From Lentilactobacillus raoultii (GTDB lineage: Bacteria > Bacillota > Bacilli > Lactobacillales > Lactobacillaceae), in the NCBI RefSeq assembly GCF_900411375.1, contig NZ_LS422982.1:1-64000 (forward strand): a stretch of DNA of 64,000 bases, in the 5' to 3' direction. A model generated the notes under the pieces. The model worked only from the letters and a program-made list of their open reading frames with translations, was not told the DNA's origin and ran no database searches. The translations under genes and the position numbers were made by a program. Positions 25,446 through 35,179 of the stretch are shown here, piece after piece. Numbering within the stretch: the first letter of the stretch is position 1; each line of letters starts with the position of its first letter.

Positions 25446-27476
25446 TTACTTGTTGGTAGCGGGTTCCTTACTGGTAGTAGGGGTAACCGTGATTTCATGA
25501 TTTGTGGCTTGAACAGTAAAGTTCTTTTCTTCGGGGTGAGCTAAGAAACTATTGGTTAATTTATCAGTGATTTCCTTCGTAATCACTCTGTGCATTGGTC
25601 GTGCACCAAGTTCTTTACTATATCCCATGTTAACCAATTGTTCCTTGGCATCGTCAGTTACTGTGAAGTGAATGCCACGTGACTTGTTGACCAAGTGATC
25701 CAAATCGTTGAGCATCAGATCAAGAATCTTCAACAGATCAGCTTTAGTCAATGAATTGAATTGGATGATATCATCGATTCGGTTCAGGAACTCAAGCTTG
25801 AAGTAAGGCTTTAAGCGGTCGATGACACTCTTTTGATCGTCAACGTGTTCCTGACCGGCGTTACTGGTCATAATGATGACGGTGTTGCTGAAATCAACCG
25901 TTCGACCTTGGGCATCCGACAGACGGCCATCATCCAAGATTTGCAGTAACAGGTTCAAAACGTCTGGATGAGCCTTTTCAATTTCGTCAAGCAAAATCAA
26001 ACTGTATGGATGACGACGAACCTGTTCAGTTAATTTGCCGCCTTCCTCATAGCCGACATACCCAGGTGCGGAACCGATCAATTTAGAGGCACTGATCTTA
26101 TCCATATACTCGGACATATCGTAACGAAACATTGACTTGGTTGTCCCAAACAGCTCTTTGGCTAAAGCTTTAGCAGTTTGGGTCTTACCAACACCGGTTG
26201 GTCCAACAAACAGGAAGCTGCCAATTGGTCGGTTGCCTTCCGTAAAGCCGACCCGGCTTCGTTTGATAGCGGCAGAAATCGCGTCAATGGCTTTATCTTG
26301 GCCGATGACTTCTTTCTTGAGGTCACGATTCAAGTTGTTTAACTGACTAACTTGGTTCTTATTGACATCGGTCACTGGAACACCGGTAATCCGTTCAACA
26401 ACGTCTTTAATTACATCTGAGGTGACTTCTGGTGCTTCAACCTTGGTGCCATTATCAATGGCCTTGATCTGGTCGTTAATTTTATCTAACTTGTCGCGCA
26501 GGTTAGCTGCTTTTTCGTATTCTTCATTTGTCGAAGCATCGTTCTTGGCCTTTTCAAGCTTGGCTGCTTCTTGCTGCAGACTGGACTTGTCCTTCGTAAT
26601 TGACGAGCTCATCGCAACTTTGGCGCCGGCTTGGTCAATTAAATCAATCGCCTTATCTGGATTCATCCGATCCTGAATGTAACGGTTACTGAATGAAACT
26701 GCGGCCTTTAAAGCGTCGTCAGTGTAACGAACGTGGTGGAACTTCTCGTACTTCGGCTTTAAGCCTTTAATAATCGTCAGTGTATCGGCTTCACTTGGTT
26801 CATTGACCATAATTGGTTGGAACCGACGGGCAAGGGCTTGATCCTTTTCAATTCCCCGATACTCATTGCTGGTAGTGGCACCAATAAGCTGAAAGTCGCC
26901 ACGTGCTAATTTCGGCTTCAGAATGTTACCAGCATCCATTTTGTCATCTTCGCCGGTTGAGCCAGCCCCGATGATTTGGTGGATTTCATCGATGAACAGG
27001 ATGACATCCTTGTTCTTGGAAACTTCGTCAATTAACTTCTTCATTCGCTCTTCAAATTGACCACGAATACCGGTTCCTTGAACCAGTGAAACAACGTCGA
27101 CTGAAATGATTCGCTTGTTAAGTAATTTTTCAGAAACGTCGCCGTCCACAATCTTTTGGGCGAGTCCTTCAACAACCGCTGTCTTACCAACTCCGGCTTC
27201 ACCGATGAGCACCGGATTGTTCTTGGTTCTGCGGCTTAAAACTTCTTCCATTTGTTCAATTTCTTTATCTCGACCGATAACCGGATCCAACTTGCCGTCT
27301 TTGGCCATTTTAGTTAGATCGGTACCGTACTGGTCTAATAATGTGGTTTTATTTTGAGGCCGCCGCTCTTGAACTTGAACGGGCTGTTGACGCATTTGTG
27401 ATTGACCGTTCATGTTAGGAAATTGTTGCTTAAAGAACGGGTCATTAAAAATGTCATCGAAAATATCGTCGTTCAT
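25446..27476 (-). CDS. clpL: ATP-dependent chaperone ClpL
   Basis: 676 residues from the ATG seven bases after GGAGG; the upstream ATG is too close to the site. There is no ClpC-type N domain and no zinc finger. A short N-terminus ([18 protein letters not shown]) leads to AAA-1 with Walker A GEAGVGKT and Walker B FIDEIH. A UVR-like middle segment ([17 protein letters not shown]) and AAA-2 with GPTGVGKT and [11 protein letters not shown] follow. The stretch after MTSNAG lacks the VGF/IGF-type loop used to dock ClpP, so it should act as a ClpP-independent disaggregase, as ClpL does. A CIRCE-like inverted repeat lies about 215 bp upstream. Confidence 0.88.
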   Translation of the reverse strand: MNDDIFDDIFNDPFFKQQFPNMNGQSQMRQQPVQVQERRPQNKTTLLDQYGTDLTKMAKDGKLDPVIGRDKEIEQMEEVLSRRTKNNPVLIGEAGVGKTAVVEGLAQKIVDGDVSEKLLNKRIISVDVVSLVQGTGIRGQFEERMKKLIDEVSKNKDVILFIDEIHQIIGAGSTGEDDKMDAGNILKPKLARGDFQLIGATTSNEYRGIEKDQALARRFQPIMVNEPSEADTLTIIKGLKPKYEKFHHVRYTDDALKAAVSFSNRYIQDRMNPDKAIDLIDQAGAKVAMSSSITKDKSSLQQEAAKLEKAKNDASTNEEYEKAANLRDKLDKINDQIKAIDNGTKVEAPEVTSDVIKDVVERITGVPVTDVNKNQVSQLNNLNRDLKKEVIGQDKAIDAISAAIKRSRVGFTEGNRPIGSFLFVGPTGVGKTQTAKALAKELFGTTKSMFRYDMSEYMDKISASKLIGSAPGYVGYEEGGKLTEQVRRHPYSLILLDEIEKAHPDVLNLLLQILDDGRLSDAQGRTVDFSNTVIIMTSNAGQEHVDDQKSVIDRLKPYFKLEFLNRIDDIIQFNSLTKADLLKILDLMLNDLDHLVNKSRGIHFTVTDDAKEQLVNMGYSKELGARPMHRVITKEITDKLTNSFLAHPEEKNFTVQATNHEITVTPTTSKEPATNK

Positions 27477-27689
27477 ATGCATGCCTCCAATTGATGTCTA
27501 AATAACGATTCAGTAATTTTAAATTATTAGCTTAATTTAACTCGTTCGGAATATCCGTTCCCCTTCCGAACAATTATATAATATCACGTATTTGTTATTG
27601 ATGCAAGAATTTGCCTCATGATTTCTTGTTGTCTAAATGCCTGTTTGACAGTATTTATTAAAAATTTACATAAAAAATAAAATAAAAAA

Positions 27690-27715
27690 TTAGCACTCAA
27701 AAAAATAAGTGCTAA
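27690..27715 (-). promoter_or_regulatory. CIRCE-like inverted repeat upstream of clpL
   Basis: TTAGCACT and AGTGCTAA are perfect 8-bp arms. The classic HrcA operator is TTAGCACTC-N9-GAGTGCTAA; here the distance between arms is one base shorter and the second G is replaced. It suggests heat-shock control by HrcA, possibly with reduced affinity. A probable promoter (TTGCAT and TATAAT-like, about 27585-27615) lies nearer the gene. Confidence 0.55.
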
Positions 27716-27787
27716 CACGTTTTGTAATCTTTGTAGTTTTTGAAATAAGAAATAATGATTGGGGTGGTGAGGGAGTTAATACTTGAC

Positions 27788-27917
27788 CTAAGACAGTTTT
27801 AGGACAACTCCTTCAAGCAACACCTCTCCTGCTAAGAGATCAATCTGAAAAATCCAAAAACAGGATTTCCCGGATTGACGTCTTAGCATCCGGGTGTTAA
27901 CCGCTTTTGTCCGTTCA
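27788..27917 (-). repeat. Covariant hairpin repeat, one unit (reverse)
   Basis: Plus-strand blocks GCTAAGA/TCTTAGC and TCAATCTG/CGGATTGA with core AAATCC/GGATTT and the shared end TTAACCGCTTTTGTCCGTTCACT. It abuts the stop of the OsmC-family gene. Confidence 0.8.
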
Positions 27918-28337
27918 CTAATTTATGTCAAACGTAAATTCCACCGCTTCCTCCAACGTATTATGGACCGTGCAGAGATGGATCACTTCCTCAATAAATT
28001 GGCGATTTTCCTCTTGATTCAAATTGGTTTCGCAGGTAAGCTTGACATTGATTTTAGTCACTCTTGAGGCACCATTTGCTTGTCGTTCGGTTTCACCGGT
28101 CACCGTCACTTCGAATTTTTTAATTTTGATTGTCGATTTTGGCCGGTTAACTAATGACGCCGCACTGGCACCCAGGCAAGCGCCAACTGCGCCAAGCAAG
28201 TATTGAACCGGGCTGGGGCCGGCGTCCGTGCCACGAAACATGGTGGGCTCGTCAGCGATAAATTGGTGATCGCCAGCCTTGATCATGGTTTGGGCACCAA
28301 TGTTACGATAGGTAGTGTGAACTGTATGGGTTGTCAT
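27918..28337 (-). CDS. OsmC/Ohr family protein
   Basis: 139 residues. One candidate redox Cys lies in GACLGASAASLVNRP (about 54) and a second in HLCTVHNTL (about 124), the spacing expected of OsmC-type thiol peroxidases that reduce organic hydroperoxides. RGTDAGPSPVQYLLGAVGAC is the family signature around the first. AAAGGAG precedes the start. Divergent from a flavodoxin-fold oxidoreductase, which also suggests a redox-stress setting. Confidence 0.88.
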   Translation of the reverse strand: MTTHTVHTTYRNIGAQTMIKAGDHQFIADEPTMFRGTDAGPSPVQYLLGAVGACLGASAASLVNRPKSTIKIKKFEVTVTGETERQANGASRVTKINVKLTCETNLNQEENRQFIEEVIHLCTVHNTLEEAVEFTFDIN

Positions 28338-28436
28338 GAGAAAGACTCCTTTGCAAATTAGATTAGTTAGTTTTTGACTTTACGCATCTACCATATCAGG
28401 TATTTTAAAAATTAAGAAGCAAGGTGATTGATTAAA

Positions 28437-29132
28437 ATGAAAACGTTGATTTTGGTGTCCCATCCAAAAGTCGAAGAATCGGGAACCCAGGAATTTTTGA
28501 AAACTAGTGCCGGTAGTCTGGACAATACTACGTGGCGTTACATTGACAAACGTTATCAGGATCATCAATTGGTGGTGGCCGATGAACAGAAACTGTTACG
28601 CCAATTTGATCGGATTGTTTTTCAGTTTCCGATGTACTGGTACTCATCACCAGCCAGCTTAAAACGCTACATGGACGATGTTTTTACCAGAAACTTTGTT
28701 GTTGCCAAGCAGGGGTTAAAGGGTAAAGAACTCGGCTTGGTACTAACTTTAGGAGATTCGGTGAAAGATTTTCAAGCGGGTGGTCGTGAGAAATTTACCA
28801 TTTCAGAACTGATGCGACCGTTTGAAGCGTTTGCGAATAAAGCGGGGATGACCTATCTAAAGCCGTTTGTTATTTCACAGTTCGGTTATTTAGACGTTTC
28901 AGAAAAGCAACGATTGTTGGTGGCTTACCTCCAATATTTGAGCGCGTCAATGCCACTGACTTTTGAAGTCCGGGAAAAGTGGTTAATTGATCGTTTGAAA
29001 CGGTTAAAGTCCGATAAGGCCGATCAGCAGCAACAACTACTCGATTTGATTATCGAGTCAATCGACAGTCGCCAAGACCAAATTAATGATTTAAAATTAA
29101 CCGTTAAGATGATTCGAGATCAGGAGGAATGA
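28437..29132 (+). CDS. NAD(P)H-dependent oxidoreductase, flavodoxin-like fold
   Basis: 231 residues from ATG 28437 (AAGGTG ten bases upstream; an in-frame TTG at 28428 is less well placed). It opens with the flavodoxin-like MKTLILVSHPK, has the FMN-site stretch RIVFQFPMYWYSSPASLKRYMDDVF near residues 61-86, and LGLVLTLGDS, matching the KefF/MdaB quinone reductase group. The C-terminal 40 residues are charged and probably helical, longer than the core family. The next small gene follows within four bases and is surely co-transcribed. Confidence 0.85.
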   Translation: MKTLILVSHPKVEESGTQEFLKTSAGSLDNTTWRYIDKRYQDHQLVVADEQKLLRQFDRIVFQFPMYWYSSPASLKRYMDDVFTRNFVVAKQGLKGKELGLVLTLGDSVKDFQAGGREKFTISELMRPFEAFANKAGMTYLKPFVISQFGYLDVSEKQRLLVAYLQYLSASMPLTFEVREKWLIDRLKRLKSDKADQQQQLLDLIIESIDSRQDQINDLKLTVKMIRDQEE

Positions 29133-29136
29133 GATC

Positions 29137-29316
29137 ATGAGTGAAAACAAAGATTGGGCAGTTGAGCAACTTGCCAAAATGGCAGCACAAGAACCGTCAT
29201 TTGTTAATCAGTCAATTTTAAAGGCTACCCAGGCATTGATTGCTGAGCAGACTAAACGACTTGATCAGGCTCAACAAGAAGTTGACGGCCGGATTTGGAG
29301 TCCGGATAAGTGGTAA
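29137..29316 (+). CDS. Small hypothetical protein, 59 aa
   Basis: The reading MSENKDWAVEQLAKMAAQ... ends VDGRIWSPDKW. It is predominantly charged and helical, with no signal or membrane segment. AGGAGG precedes it and overlaps the end of the upstream oxidoreductase gene, with which it forms an operon. Function not recognised. Confidence 0.75.
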   Translation: MSENKDWAVEQLAKMAAQEPSFVNQSILKATQALIAEQTKRLDQAQQEVDGRIWSPDKW

Positions 29317-29335
29317 ATTCAATTTGGAATTTTGC

Positions 29336-29376
29336 ATTAAAAAAACTCGAGGTAGTTTGTAAACCATCTCGAGTCT
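29336..29376 (-). terminator. Terminator between the 59-aa gene and thiD
   Basis: AAACTCGAG pairs with CTCGAGTCTT through an interrupted stem (AGGTAGTTT...AAACCAT). The minus-strand read has TTTTTTTAAT after the stem, so it mainly serves thiD. Confidence 0.75.
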
Positions 29377-29431
29377 TGCTGGATTTAAATGAATGACCAA
29401 CCTTAGTGTTACGCTGTCAGGAAGTGTTTAC

Positions 29432-30244
29432 TTACAGTTCATCTGCCGGCGCCCAATGATTGATCGGACCAAATTTGTGGCCAACCTGAATTTCGTGTTC
29501 AATCGCTGTATCAACGAATTTTTTCGCTATCCGGCAGGCTTTTTCAACAGAGTTTCCTTTGGCCAACTCGGCCGCAATGCAAGCGGAGAGGCTGTCACCG
29601 GTGCCGTTTTTTCGATCTGTATTGAAGAAAGCGCCAGTTAACCAGAAACCTTTTCCCGACTCAAGCAGGATATAATCGGAAACCTTGGTCTGATTTGGAT
29701 TGTGATGGCTGCCTTTCAGAACGACATTTTTCGCACCCAGTGCCTTGAGTTTCCGAGCAGCGGTTTGCATATCGTCTTCGGTTTCAATTTGCATTTCGGC
29801 TAATTTTTGAGCCTCAAAGAAATTAGGCGTAATGACCGTTGCCAACGGAATCAATTCGTCCCGCAACGTTTGATAAGCACTCTGCTCCAATAACATATTG
29901 CCATGTTTAGTCGTAATCACCGGATCAACGACCAGGGGGCCGAAGTCATATTGCTGGTAATTTTTGATGACTGTGCGAATCAATTCGGAATCCGACAGCA
30001 TCCCGGTTTTGCTGGCCCGCACGTGGTAGTCGTCTGCCAAGTCCTTAAATTCCTGATCAATAAATGACGTTGGTAAATTAACTGAATCATGAATGCCGTA
30101 ACTGTTACCGGCAACACAGGCGGTCATGACCGAAGTGCCATAGACGTGTCGCCGAAAGAAAGTATGTAAATCTGCCTGCATCCCCGCACTGCCGTCACTG
30201 TCGGAGCCGGCAATCGTGAGTGCTTGTGGAAATTCATTTGCCAA
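29432..30244 (-). CDS. thiD: Hydroxymethylpyrimidine/phosphomethylpyrimidine (or pyridoxal) kinase, ThiD-like
   Basis: 270 residues from a TTG at 30244 that follows AGGGTG. Earlier in-frame ATGs would add an unusual N-terminus. Ribokinase-like fold: ALTIAGSDSDGSAGMQADLHTF is the N-terminal signature, VVDPVI and a KTGML loop lie centrally, and the anion-hole motif GTGDSLSACIAAEL is near residue 215. The family phosphorylates HMP and HMP-P for thiamine synthesis; close relatives are pyridoxine kinases. No other thiamine gene or TPP riboswitch is nearby, so salvage or pyridoxal kinase activity cannot be excluded. Confidence 0.85.
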   Translation of the reverse strand: MANEFPQALTIAGSDSDGSAGMQADLHTFFRRHVYGTSVMTACVAGNSYGIHDSVNLPTSFIDQEFKDLADDYHVRASKTGMLSDSELIRTVIKNYQQYDFGPLVVDPVITTKHGNMLLEQSAYQTLRDELIPLATVITPNFFEAQKLAEMQIETEDDMQTAARKLKALGAKNVVLKGSHHNPNQTKVSDYILLESGKGFWLTGAFFNTDRKNGTGDSLSACIAAELAKGNSVEKACRIAKKFVDTAIEHEIQVGHKFGPINHWAPADEL

Positions 30245-30365
30245 AATAATCACCCTATCCCAATTCATATTTATCAATAAAGATACCACAAATTCCGAAT
30301 AATTGGTCAAAAATTATTGCAATTCATTCAACTTTTGCTGGATAAATTGAAATGAACGTAAACTA

Positions 30366-30405
30366 AAAGCACCCAAGACAACGTTACAGTTATCCTAGGT
30401 GCTTA
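30366..30405 (-). terminator. Terminator of the 40-aa gene
   Basis: On the minus strand AGCACCTAGGA pairs with TCTTGGGTGCT, followed by TTTTAGTTT. Confidence 0.75.
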
Positions 30406-30411
30406 GTAAGT

Positions 30412-30534
30412 TTACTTGGCAGGCTTCTGCTTCAAAAAACGTTGAAGATCTGCCAGTTCTTTATTCCGCTTAAGATCTTTCTTGCGGCTAATTGGTCGAC
30501 GGCCTTGAACGCCGTTTGGATGACAAATACGCAT
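30412..30534 (-). CDS. Small basic protein, 40 aa
   Basis: The frame MRICHPNGVQGRRPISRKKD...KQKPAK has an AAGGAG site and its own terminator. It is very basic (Arg/Lys-rich) with no hydrophobic segment, so nucleic-acid or ribosome association is possible. Function not recognised. Confidence 0.65.
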   Translation of the reverse strand: MRICHPNGVQGRRPISRKKDLKRNKELADLQRFLKQKPAK

Positions 30535-30717
30535 AGTAAACGCTCCTTATTATTTTTCCAATTATAAAATTCCAATAGACTAAATTATTATAATACAAAT
30601 GCCGGGTGGAACGCAAATTTTTTTGGAATCTCCGGCGCTTATGAGCTAAGATCGTTGCAATTCCACCCTTAACTGCCTATGATATCGAAAGATATGATGG
30701 GAGGGGGAGAAAGTCAA

Positions 30718-31374
30718 ATGACAAAAAACGATGAAGTGGGCGTTTTTGAACATCTGATAAGTGGGGCGTTATTAGCAATGGCCGCCGGCGCACTGGATGC
30801 CTACACCTATTTGGAAGATGGCGGGGTCTTTGCTGGGCTGCAGACGGGAAACTTGATTTTAACCGGCTTGCGACTTGGCCGCGGCGACTATGGCGAACTG
30901 ATTCAGGGGATTACGTCCTTAGTCATGTTTGCGGTTGGTGTTGCGATCATCCGGGTAGTGCAATACCATTATCCAAGTGAACAGGTTTTGAAACGGAAAT
31001 TAGTTACCTTAGGGTACGAGATCGCCTTGTTTATTTTAGTGAGTTTTTTAGCCGGCCGGGTATCGATTCTGGTGACAACCGGTTTATTAGCGATGGCCGC
31101 TGCTGCTCAATTACAGGAATTTCGGACGTTGAAAAATGGGCCGTTCACATCACTCATGATGACTGGTAACGTGAGAACTCTGGCAGAAAGTCTTTTGGAT
31201 GCCATTGCCCAGGGAGATCGAAAAGCGCTTGGAAAAGCCGGTGATATTGTAACCATTATCGGGGCTTTCTTTGTTGGCGCGTTTTTAAGTGGTTATTTGG
31301 TAAGTGATTTTCACGGTCAAACTATTTTATTATCAGCCCTGATTTTACTAGTTGCGATGATTGTGGGTCGATAA
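30718..31374 (+). CDS. YoaK/DUF1275 family membrane protein
   Basis: 218 residues from the ATG after GGGAGGGGGAGA; an in-frame ATG at 30679 is rejected. About six membrane helices. The family pattern AAGALDAYTYLEDGGVFAG then QTGNLIL (residues about 22-50) and a second MMTGNVRTL motif near 155 identify DUF1275. Its members are thought to be small-molecule transporters, but no substrate is established. Monocistronic, closed by a terminator. Confidence 0.85.
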   Translation: MTKNDEVGVFEHLISGALLAMAAGALDAYTYLEDGGVFAGLQTGNLILTGLRLGRGDYGELIQGITSLVMFAVGVAIIRVVQYHYPSEQVLKRKLVTLGYEIALFILVSFLAGRVSILVTTGLLAMAAAAQLQEFRTLKNGPFTSLMMTGNVRTLAESLLDAIAQGDRKALGKAGDIVTIIGAFFVGAFLSGYLVSDFHGQTILLSALILLVAMIVGR

Positions 31375-31407
31375 ATGGCATGCTTTAAATCGACAAAATT
31401 AATAATT

Positions 31408-31457
31408 GAGCCCTTCGAAAATCGGTCATCAACCAATTTTCGGAAGGCTTTTTTGGG
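31408..31457 (+). terminator. Terminator between the DUF1275 gene and ktrA
   Basis: GCCCTTCGAAAAT pairs with ATTTTCGGAAGGC, with an inner GGT/ACC and TTTTTT on the plus strand. It lies between convergent genes. Confidence 0.85.
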
Positions 31458-31464
31458 ATGTGGG

Positions 31465-32130
31465 TTATCTGGTTGCCAAGTTTTCAAAGCGTTGGACGTC
31501 GGTTCGAGTACCAATGACCGTGACCACATCGCCCTTCTTTACTATGGTTGCTTGGTTGGGAATGGCGGCCCCTTCCTGATCAACATGGGAAATGGCAATC
31601 ACGGAAATTTTGTAGCGGTTGGTTAAATCCAATTCGTTAAGAGACTGATTAAAGAATTTCGGATTGGTTAGTTCGAATTCGACCACGGCCAATTCACCCT
31701 TTAACTTCAAATCGTTTAAAATCTTGGGTTCCATGACGTGTAGGGCAATTCGTTCGCCCATATCACGTTCGGGCTGAATAATTTCGTCGGCACCCAATTT
31801 CTCCAATACTTGAGCATGGCGGGCATTCTCGGCTTTACAAATCAGATGCTTGACACCGAGATCTTTACAAATCAAGGTGGTCATAATACTGGCTTCCAAA
31901 TCAGTCCCGATGGCAACAAAGACGTTATCGAAGTTACCGATTCCCAACTGCCGAAGTGCCGCTTCATTTTGAGTATCGGCAACAACGGCTTCGGTGGCAA
32001 TATCCCGAAAGCGATCGATGTTGGCTTCATTTTTATCAATTACTAGAACTTCTTGCTGATTTTGAACCAGTGTATTGACGATACTGCTGCCAAAAAGTCC
32101 CAAACCGATAACGGCATAATTACTTTTCAT
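31465..32130 (-). CDS. ktrA: Potassium uptake regulatory subunit KtrA (RCK protein)
   Basis: 221 residues. RCK-N Rossmann domain with GLGLFGSS at 9-16 and the ribose-binding acidic residue in VLVIDKNE (Asp32). An RCK-C domain spans about 135-221. It is the cytoplasmic nucleotide-gated ring that controls the KtrB channel-like subunit, whose gene lies 43 bp upstream in the same operon. Confidence 0.93.
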   Translation of the reverse strand: MKSNYAVIGLGLFGSSIVNTLVQNQQEVLVIDKNEANIDRFRDIATEAVVADTQNEAALRQLGIGNFDNVFVAIGTDLEASIMTTLICKDLGVKHLICKAENARHAQVLEKLGADEIIQPERDMGERIALHVMEPKILNDLKLKGELAVVEFELTNPKFFNQSLNELDLTNRYKISVIAISHVDQEGAAIPNQATIVKKGDVVTVIGTRTDVQRFENLATR

Positions 32131-32173
32131 AAAAAAGCTCCTTTATGTGGTAAATTAATGTAACGGCTAACCA

Positions 32174-33511
32174 CTAGCCAATCATGACGTTCTCTTTTGG
32201 ATAACGAAAAGCGTCTTCTGGGTGCTTTGAATTCAATAGTGAATACATCACGGTGAAGATGCCAACCCGCCCCATAAACATTAGAACCATAAAAATCAGC
32301 TTGCCAATTAAGGTCAGGTGAGGGGTGAGGCCGAGTGATAAGCCGGTGGTCCCGAAAGCTGAAACCACGTCGAACAGGATGTATTCAATGCCGAAACGTT
32401 TGGGGATGCTTTCGGTCACCGTTAAAATCAATGTGGCGACTGACAGGACGACAAAGACTAGAAAAACCAGCGTTAGGGAACGGGAGATGTTTTCGTTGGT
32501 AAATCGCCGACCCATGAAAGTTGCATCCCGCTTGCCGCGCAAGGTCGCCCAAACCCGGATTAGTAGAATGTCGACCGTGGTGCTTTTGATACCGCCGGCA
32601 GTGGATCCCGGCGTCCCACCAATCAGCATTAAAATCATCGTGAAAAACATCCCACCCATCGAAATTTTAGTGTAGGGGTAGGTGTAAAAGCCGGCCGTTC
32701 GTGGGGTGACCGCCATGAAATAAGTATTCATTAGTCGCTGAAACAGAGTTAAATGCGGATTCTCAGAAAAATTACCCTCGGTTAATAAATAGACGATAAA
32801 ACTGATGCCGATCAGTCCTAAATAGGTGGTTAGCGCTAATTTGGTATGCAAACTGAGGAAATGATCCTTTCGATACAGGAGCAAATCTTTCCAAACTAAA
32901 AATCCCAGTGAGCCTGAGATAATCAAACAGGTCAACACAAACAACAGGTAAGGATCGTTTTGAAATTGGACCAAACTGTTGTCGAATAGGTCAAAGCCGG
33001 CATTACAAAAGGCATTGATGGAATGAAAAATACTGCAACTGAGCCCCTGAATCAAGCCGTATTTAGGATAAAAATCCACCATTAATAGACCGACGCCCAG
33101 CAATTGAATCGCCAATGACAGGCGAATTACCAGAAAAACCACGCTACGGATATTGGCAAAACTTTCCAGATTGAGGGATTGCTGCGTCAATAGTTGAGTA
33201 GTTAGATTGACTTTGCGGCCCATAAAAACAAACATTAAAACCGCGAAGGTCATAAATCCCAAGCCACCAATTTCGATTAGGATTAGAATCACCGTTTTGC
33301 CAAAAATACTCCAGTGAAGCGCCGTATTGACCACGGTCATTCCGGTGACGCAGGTAGCGGAAGTGGCTGTAAAAAGAGCGTCAATGTAGCTGATTGCCGT
33401 CCCATCCTGGCTTGAAATCGGCAGTGTCAGCAGGCCAGAACCAATCAGAATGATCACTAAAAACCCCAATGTTAAAGTTTGTGGTAACGAAAGTTTTCCC
33501 CACCAGTTCAC
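32174..33511 (-). CDS. ktrB: Potassium uptake transmembrane subunit KtrB
   Basis: 445 residues of the TrkH/KtrB family: four M1-P-M2 repeats. Filter-like loops are visible as TSATCVTGMTVV, SINAFCNAGFDLF, TPRTAGFYTYP and SAFGTTGLSLGL, each with the conserved Gly. It mediates K+ (Na+-coupled) uptake and osmotic adaptation together with KtrA. Confidence 0.94.
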   Translation of the reverse strand: MNWWGKLSLPQTLTLGFLVIILIGSGLLTLPISSQDGTAISYIDALFTATSATCVTGMTVVNTALHWSIFGKTVILILIEIGGLGFMTFAVLMFVFMGRKVNLTTQLLTQQSLNLESFANIRSVVFLVIRLSLAIQLLGVGLLMVDFYPKYGLIQGLSCSIFHSINAFCNAGFDLFDNSLVQFQNDPYLLFVLTCLIISGSLGFLVWKDLLLYRKDHFLSLHTKLALTTYLGLIGISFIVYLLTEGNFSENPHLTLFQRLMNTYFMAVTPRTAGFYTYPYTKISMGGMFFTMILMLIGGTPGSTAGGIKSTTVDILLIRVWATLRGKRDATFMGRRFTNENISRSLTLVFLVFVVLSVATLILTVTESIPKRFGIEYILFDVVSAFGTTGLSLGLTPHLTLIGKLIFMVLMFMGRVGIFTVMYSLLNSKHPEDAFRYPKENVMIG

Positions 33512-33555
33512 TGTTTAATTCCCTCCAAATCAGCCAATATGTATCTGGTACTTGT

Positions 33556-33712
33556 TTAGCTATTACCCGCTGGGCTACACTCACTATTTTAGGACCGTTC
33601 CGCCCAGCAATGTTCTACATGTAAGGGATTGATTTTAAAAATCCAAGAACGGGATTTCCAAAATCAACGCCTTACACTCCGAACATTACCCGCTGGGCTA
33701 CACTCACTTATA
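33556..33712 (-). repeat. Covariant hairpin repeat, one unit (reverse)
   Basis: Blocks TGTAAGG/CCTTACA and TTGATTTT/AAAATCAA around the core AATCC/GGATT, with the duplicated end element CCCGCTGGGCTACACTCACT at both borders. It fills the region between divergent ktrB and codA. Confidence 0.75.
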
Positions 33713-33801
33713 CATTATCTCACAATTTTCAAGCCGGTTCTGCATTCGCGCCCAAATAAGTTATAATACCAATAAAGACACGTTGATAAAGGACTGAGAA
33801 A

Positions 33802-35043
33802 ATGCTAATTAAAAATGCTTATATTGAAAATGCCAAGCACACCAGTGATTTGAAAATCGAAAACGGTCAGTTTGTCAAAATTGCGCCAACCATTGATGCC
33901 GAGGACGGTGAACAAGTAATTGATGCGACTGGTAAGCTATTGCTGCCGCCATTTGTTGATCCCCACGTTCATTTAGATGCAACTCAAACAGCCGGAGATC
34001 CGGAATGGAATCAAACTGGTACCTTATTTGACGGTATTCGAATTTGGAGTGAACGCAAAAAGAAGTTGTCCATTGCTGATGTAAAAACGCGGGCCAAAAA
34101 GGCCATCCAGATTCAGGTTGCTAATGGCATTCAATTTGTACGAAGCCACGTTGACGTTACCGACCCGAATTTAACAGCCTTAAAAGCCCTCTTGGAAGTT
34201 CGTGACGAGCTAAAGGGGCAGGTTGAATTACAATTGGTCGCTTTTCCACAAGAGGGAATCCTGTCTTTTCCTCATGGTAAGGAGTTGATGACTGAAGCAG
34301 CCAACTTGGGTGCTGATGTGATTGGCGGCATTCCTCATTTTGAATTTACCCGAGAATACGCAGTTGAATCGTTGAAGTTCTTAATGAATTTAGCGGAAAC
34401 CAAAGCCAAATTGGTTGATGTTCACTGTGATGAAATTGATGATCCACAATCCCGCAGCCTAGAGACTTTGGCAACGTTGGCCCTGGAATCCGGGATGGGT
34501 GATAAAGTGACAGCCAGTCATACAACTGCTATGGGATCATATAATGATGCCTATGCTTATAAGCTGTTCCGATTACTTAAACTATCTCAAATCAACTTCA
34601 TTGCCAATCCGTTGGTCAATACGAACTTAGGCGGCCGATTTGACAGCTATCCTAAGCGCCGGGGGATGACTCGGGTTAAAGAATTATCGGCGGACGGCAT
34701 TAATGTCGCTTTTGGCGAAGATGATTTGAAAGATCCGTGGTATCCAATGGGCAATGGTAATATGTTGGATCCCGTTGAAATGGGGATTCATGTTGGTCAT
34801 TTGATGGGGTACAACGATATTTTAAACTCGTATCAATTTGTGACGACCAATGCTGCTAAAGCCATGCATATTATGGATCATTACGGAATTGAAGTCGGCA
34901 AACCCGCAAACTGCATTATTATGAATAACAATAATTTTTATAATGCACTAAATGAACGATCCGAAATTTTGTATTCGATTCACCAAGGACGTGTGTTGGT
35001 CAAAACAGATCCCAAACAGGTTCATAATTATTTGAAGGACTAA
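33802..35043 (+). CDS. codA: Cytosine deaminase family amidohydrolase
   Basis: 413 residues. A TIM-barrel amidohydrolase: metal ligands in DPHVHLDA (about residue 54), VDVHCDEIDD near 210, SHTTAMGSY near 240 and FGEDDLKDPWYPMGNGNML near 305. The last segment closely follows the CodA active-site stretch, with Glu where the E. coli enzyme has His just before the catalytic Asp pair. It deaminates cytosine to uracil in pyrimidine salvage; related triazine or isocytosine activities are possible. No codB permease is adjacent. A TATAAT lies about 40 bp before the start. Confidence 0.88.
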   Translation: MLIKNAYIENAKHTSDLKIENGQFVKIAPTIDAEDGEQVIDATGKLLLPPFVDPHVHLDATQTAGDPEWNQTGTLFDGIRIWSERKKKLSIADVKTRAKKAIQIQVANGIQFVRSHVDVTDPNLTALKALLEVRDELKGQVELQLVAFPQEGILSFPHGKELMTEAANLGADVIGGIPHFEFTREYAVESLKFLMNLAETKAKLVDVHCDEIDDPQSRSLETLATLALESGMGDKVTASHTTAMGSYNDAYAYKLFRLLKLSQINFIANPLVNTNLGGRFDSYPKRRGMTRVKELSADGINVAFGEDDLKDPWYPMGNGNMLDPVEMGIHVGHLMGYNDILNSYQFVTTNAAKAMHIMDHYGIEVGKPANCIIMNNNNFYNALNERSEILYSIHQGRVLVKTDPKQVHNYLKD

Positions 35044-35064
35044 TTTTAGGGTGAAAGTTAAAAA

Positions 35065-35119
35065 CCACCCTCAACTCATCCCTGAAAACGGCTTTTTCAG
35101 AAATGAGTTGAGAATGGTT
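35065..35119 (+). terminator. Long hairpin after codA
   Basis: CTCAACTCAT pairs with ATGAGTTGAG and an inner CTGAAAA with TTTTTCAG, plus outer AACC/GGTT. No clean T run follows, so it may be a weak terminator or an mRNA 3' stabiliser. Confidence 0.5.
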
Positions 35120-35179
35120 CGCAAAAATGACGACGATAACAGCCTTAGAATTCGGGCGTTAATTGCTTTTGATCAGGCA

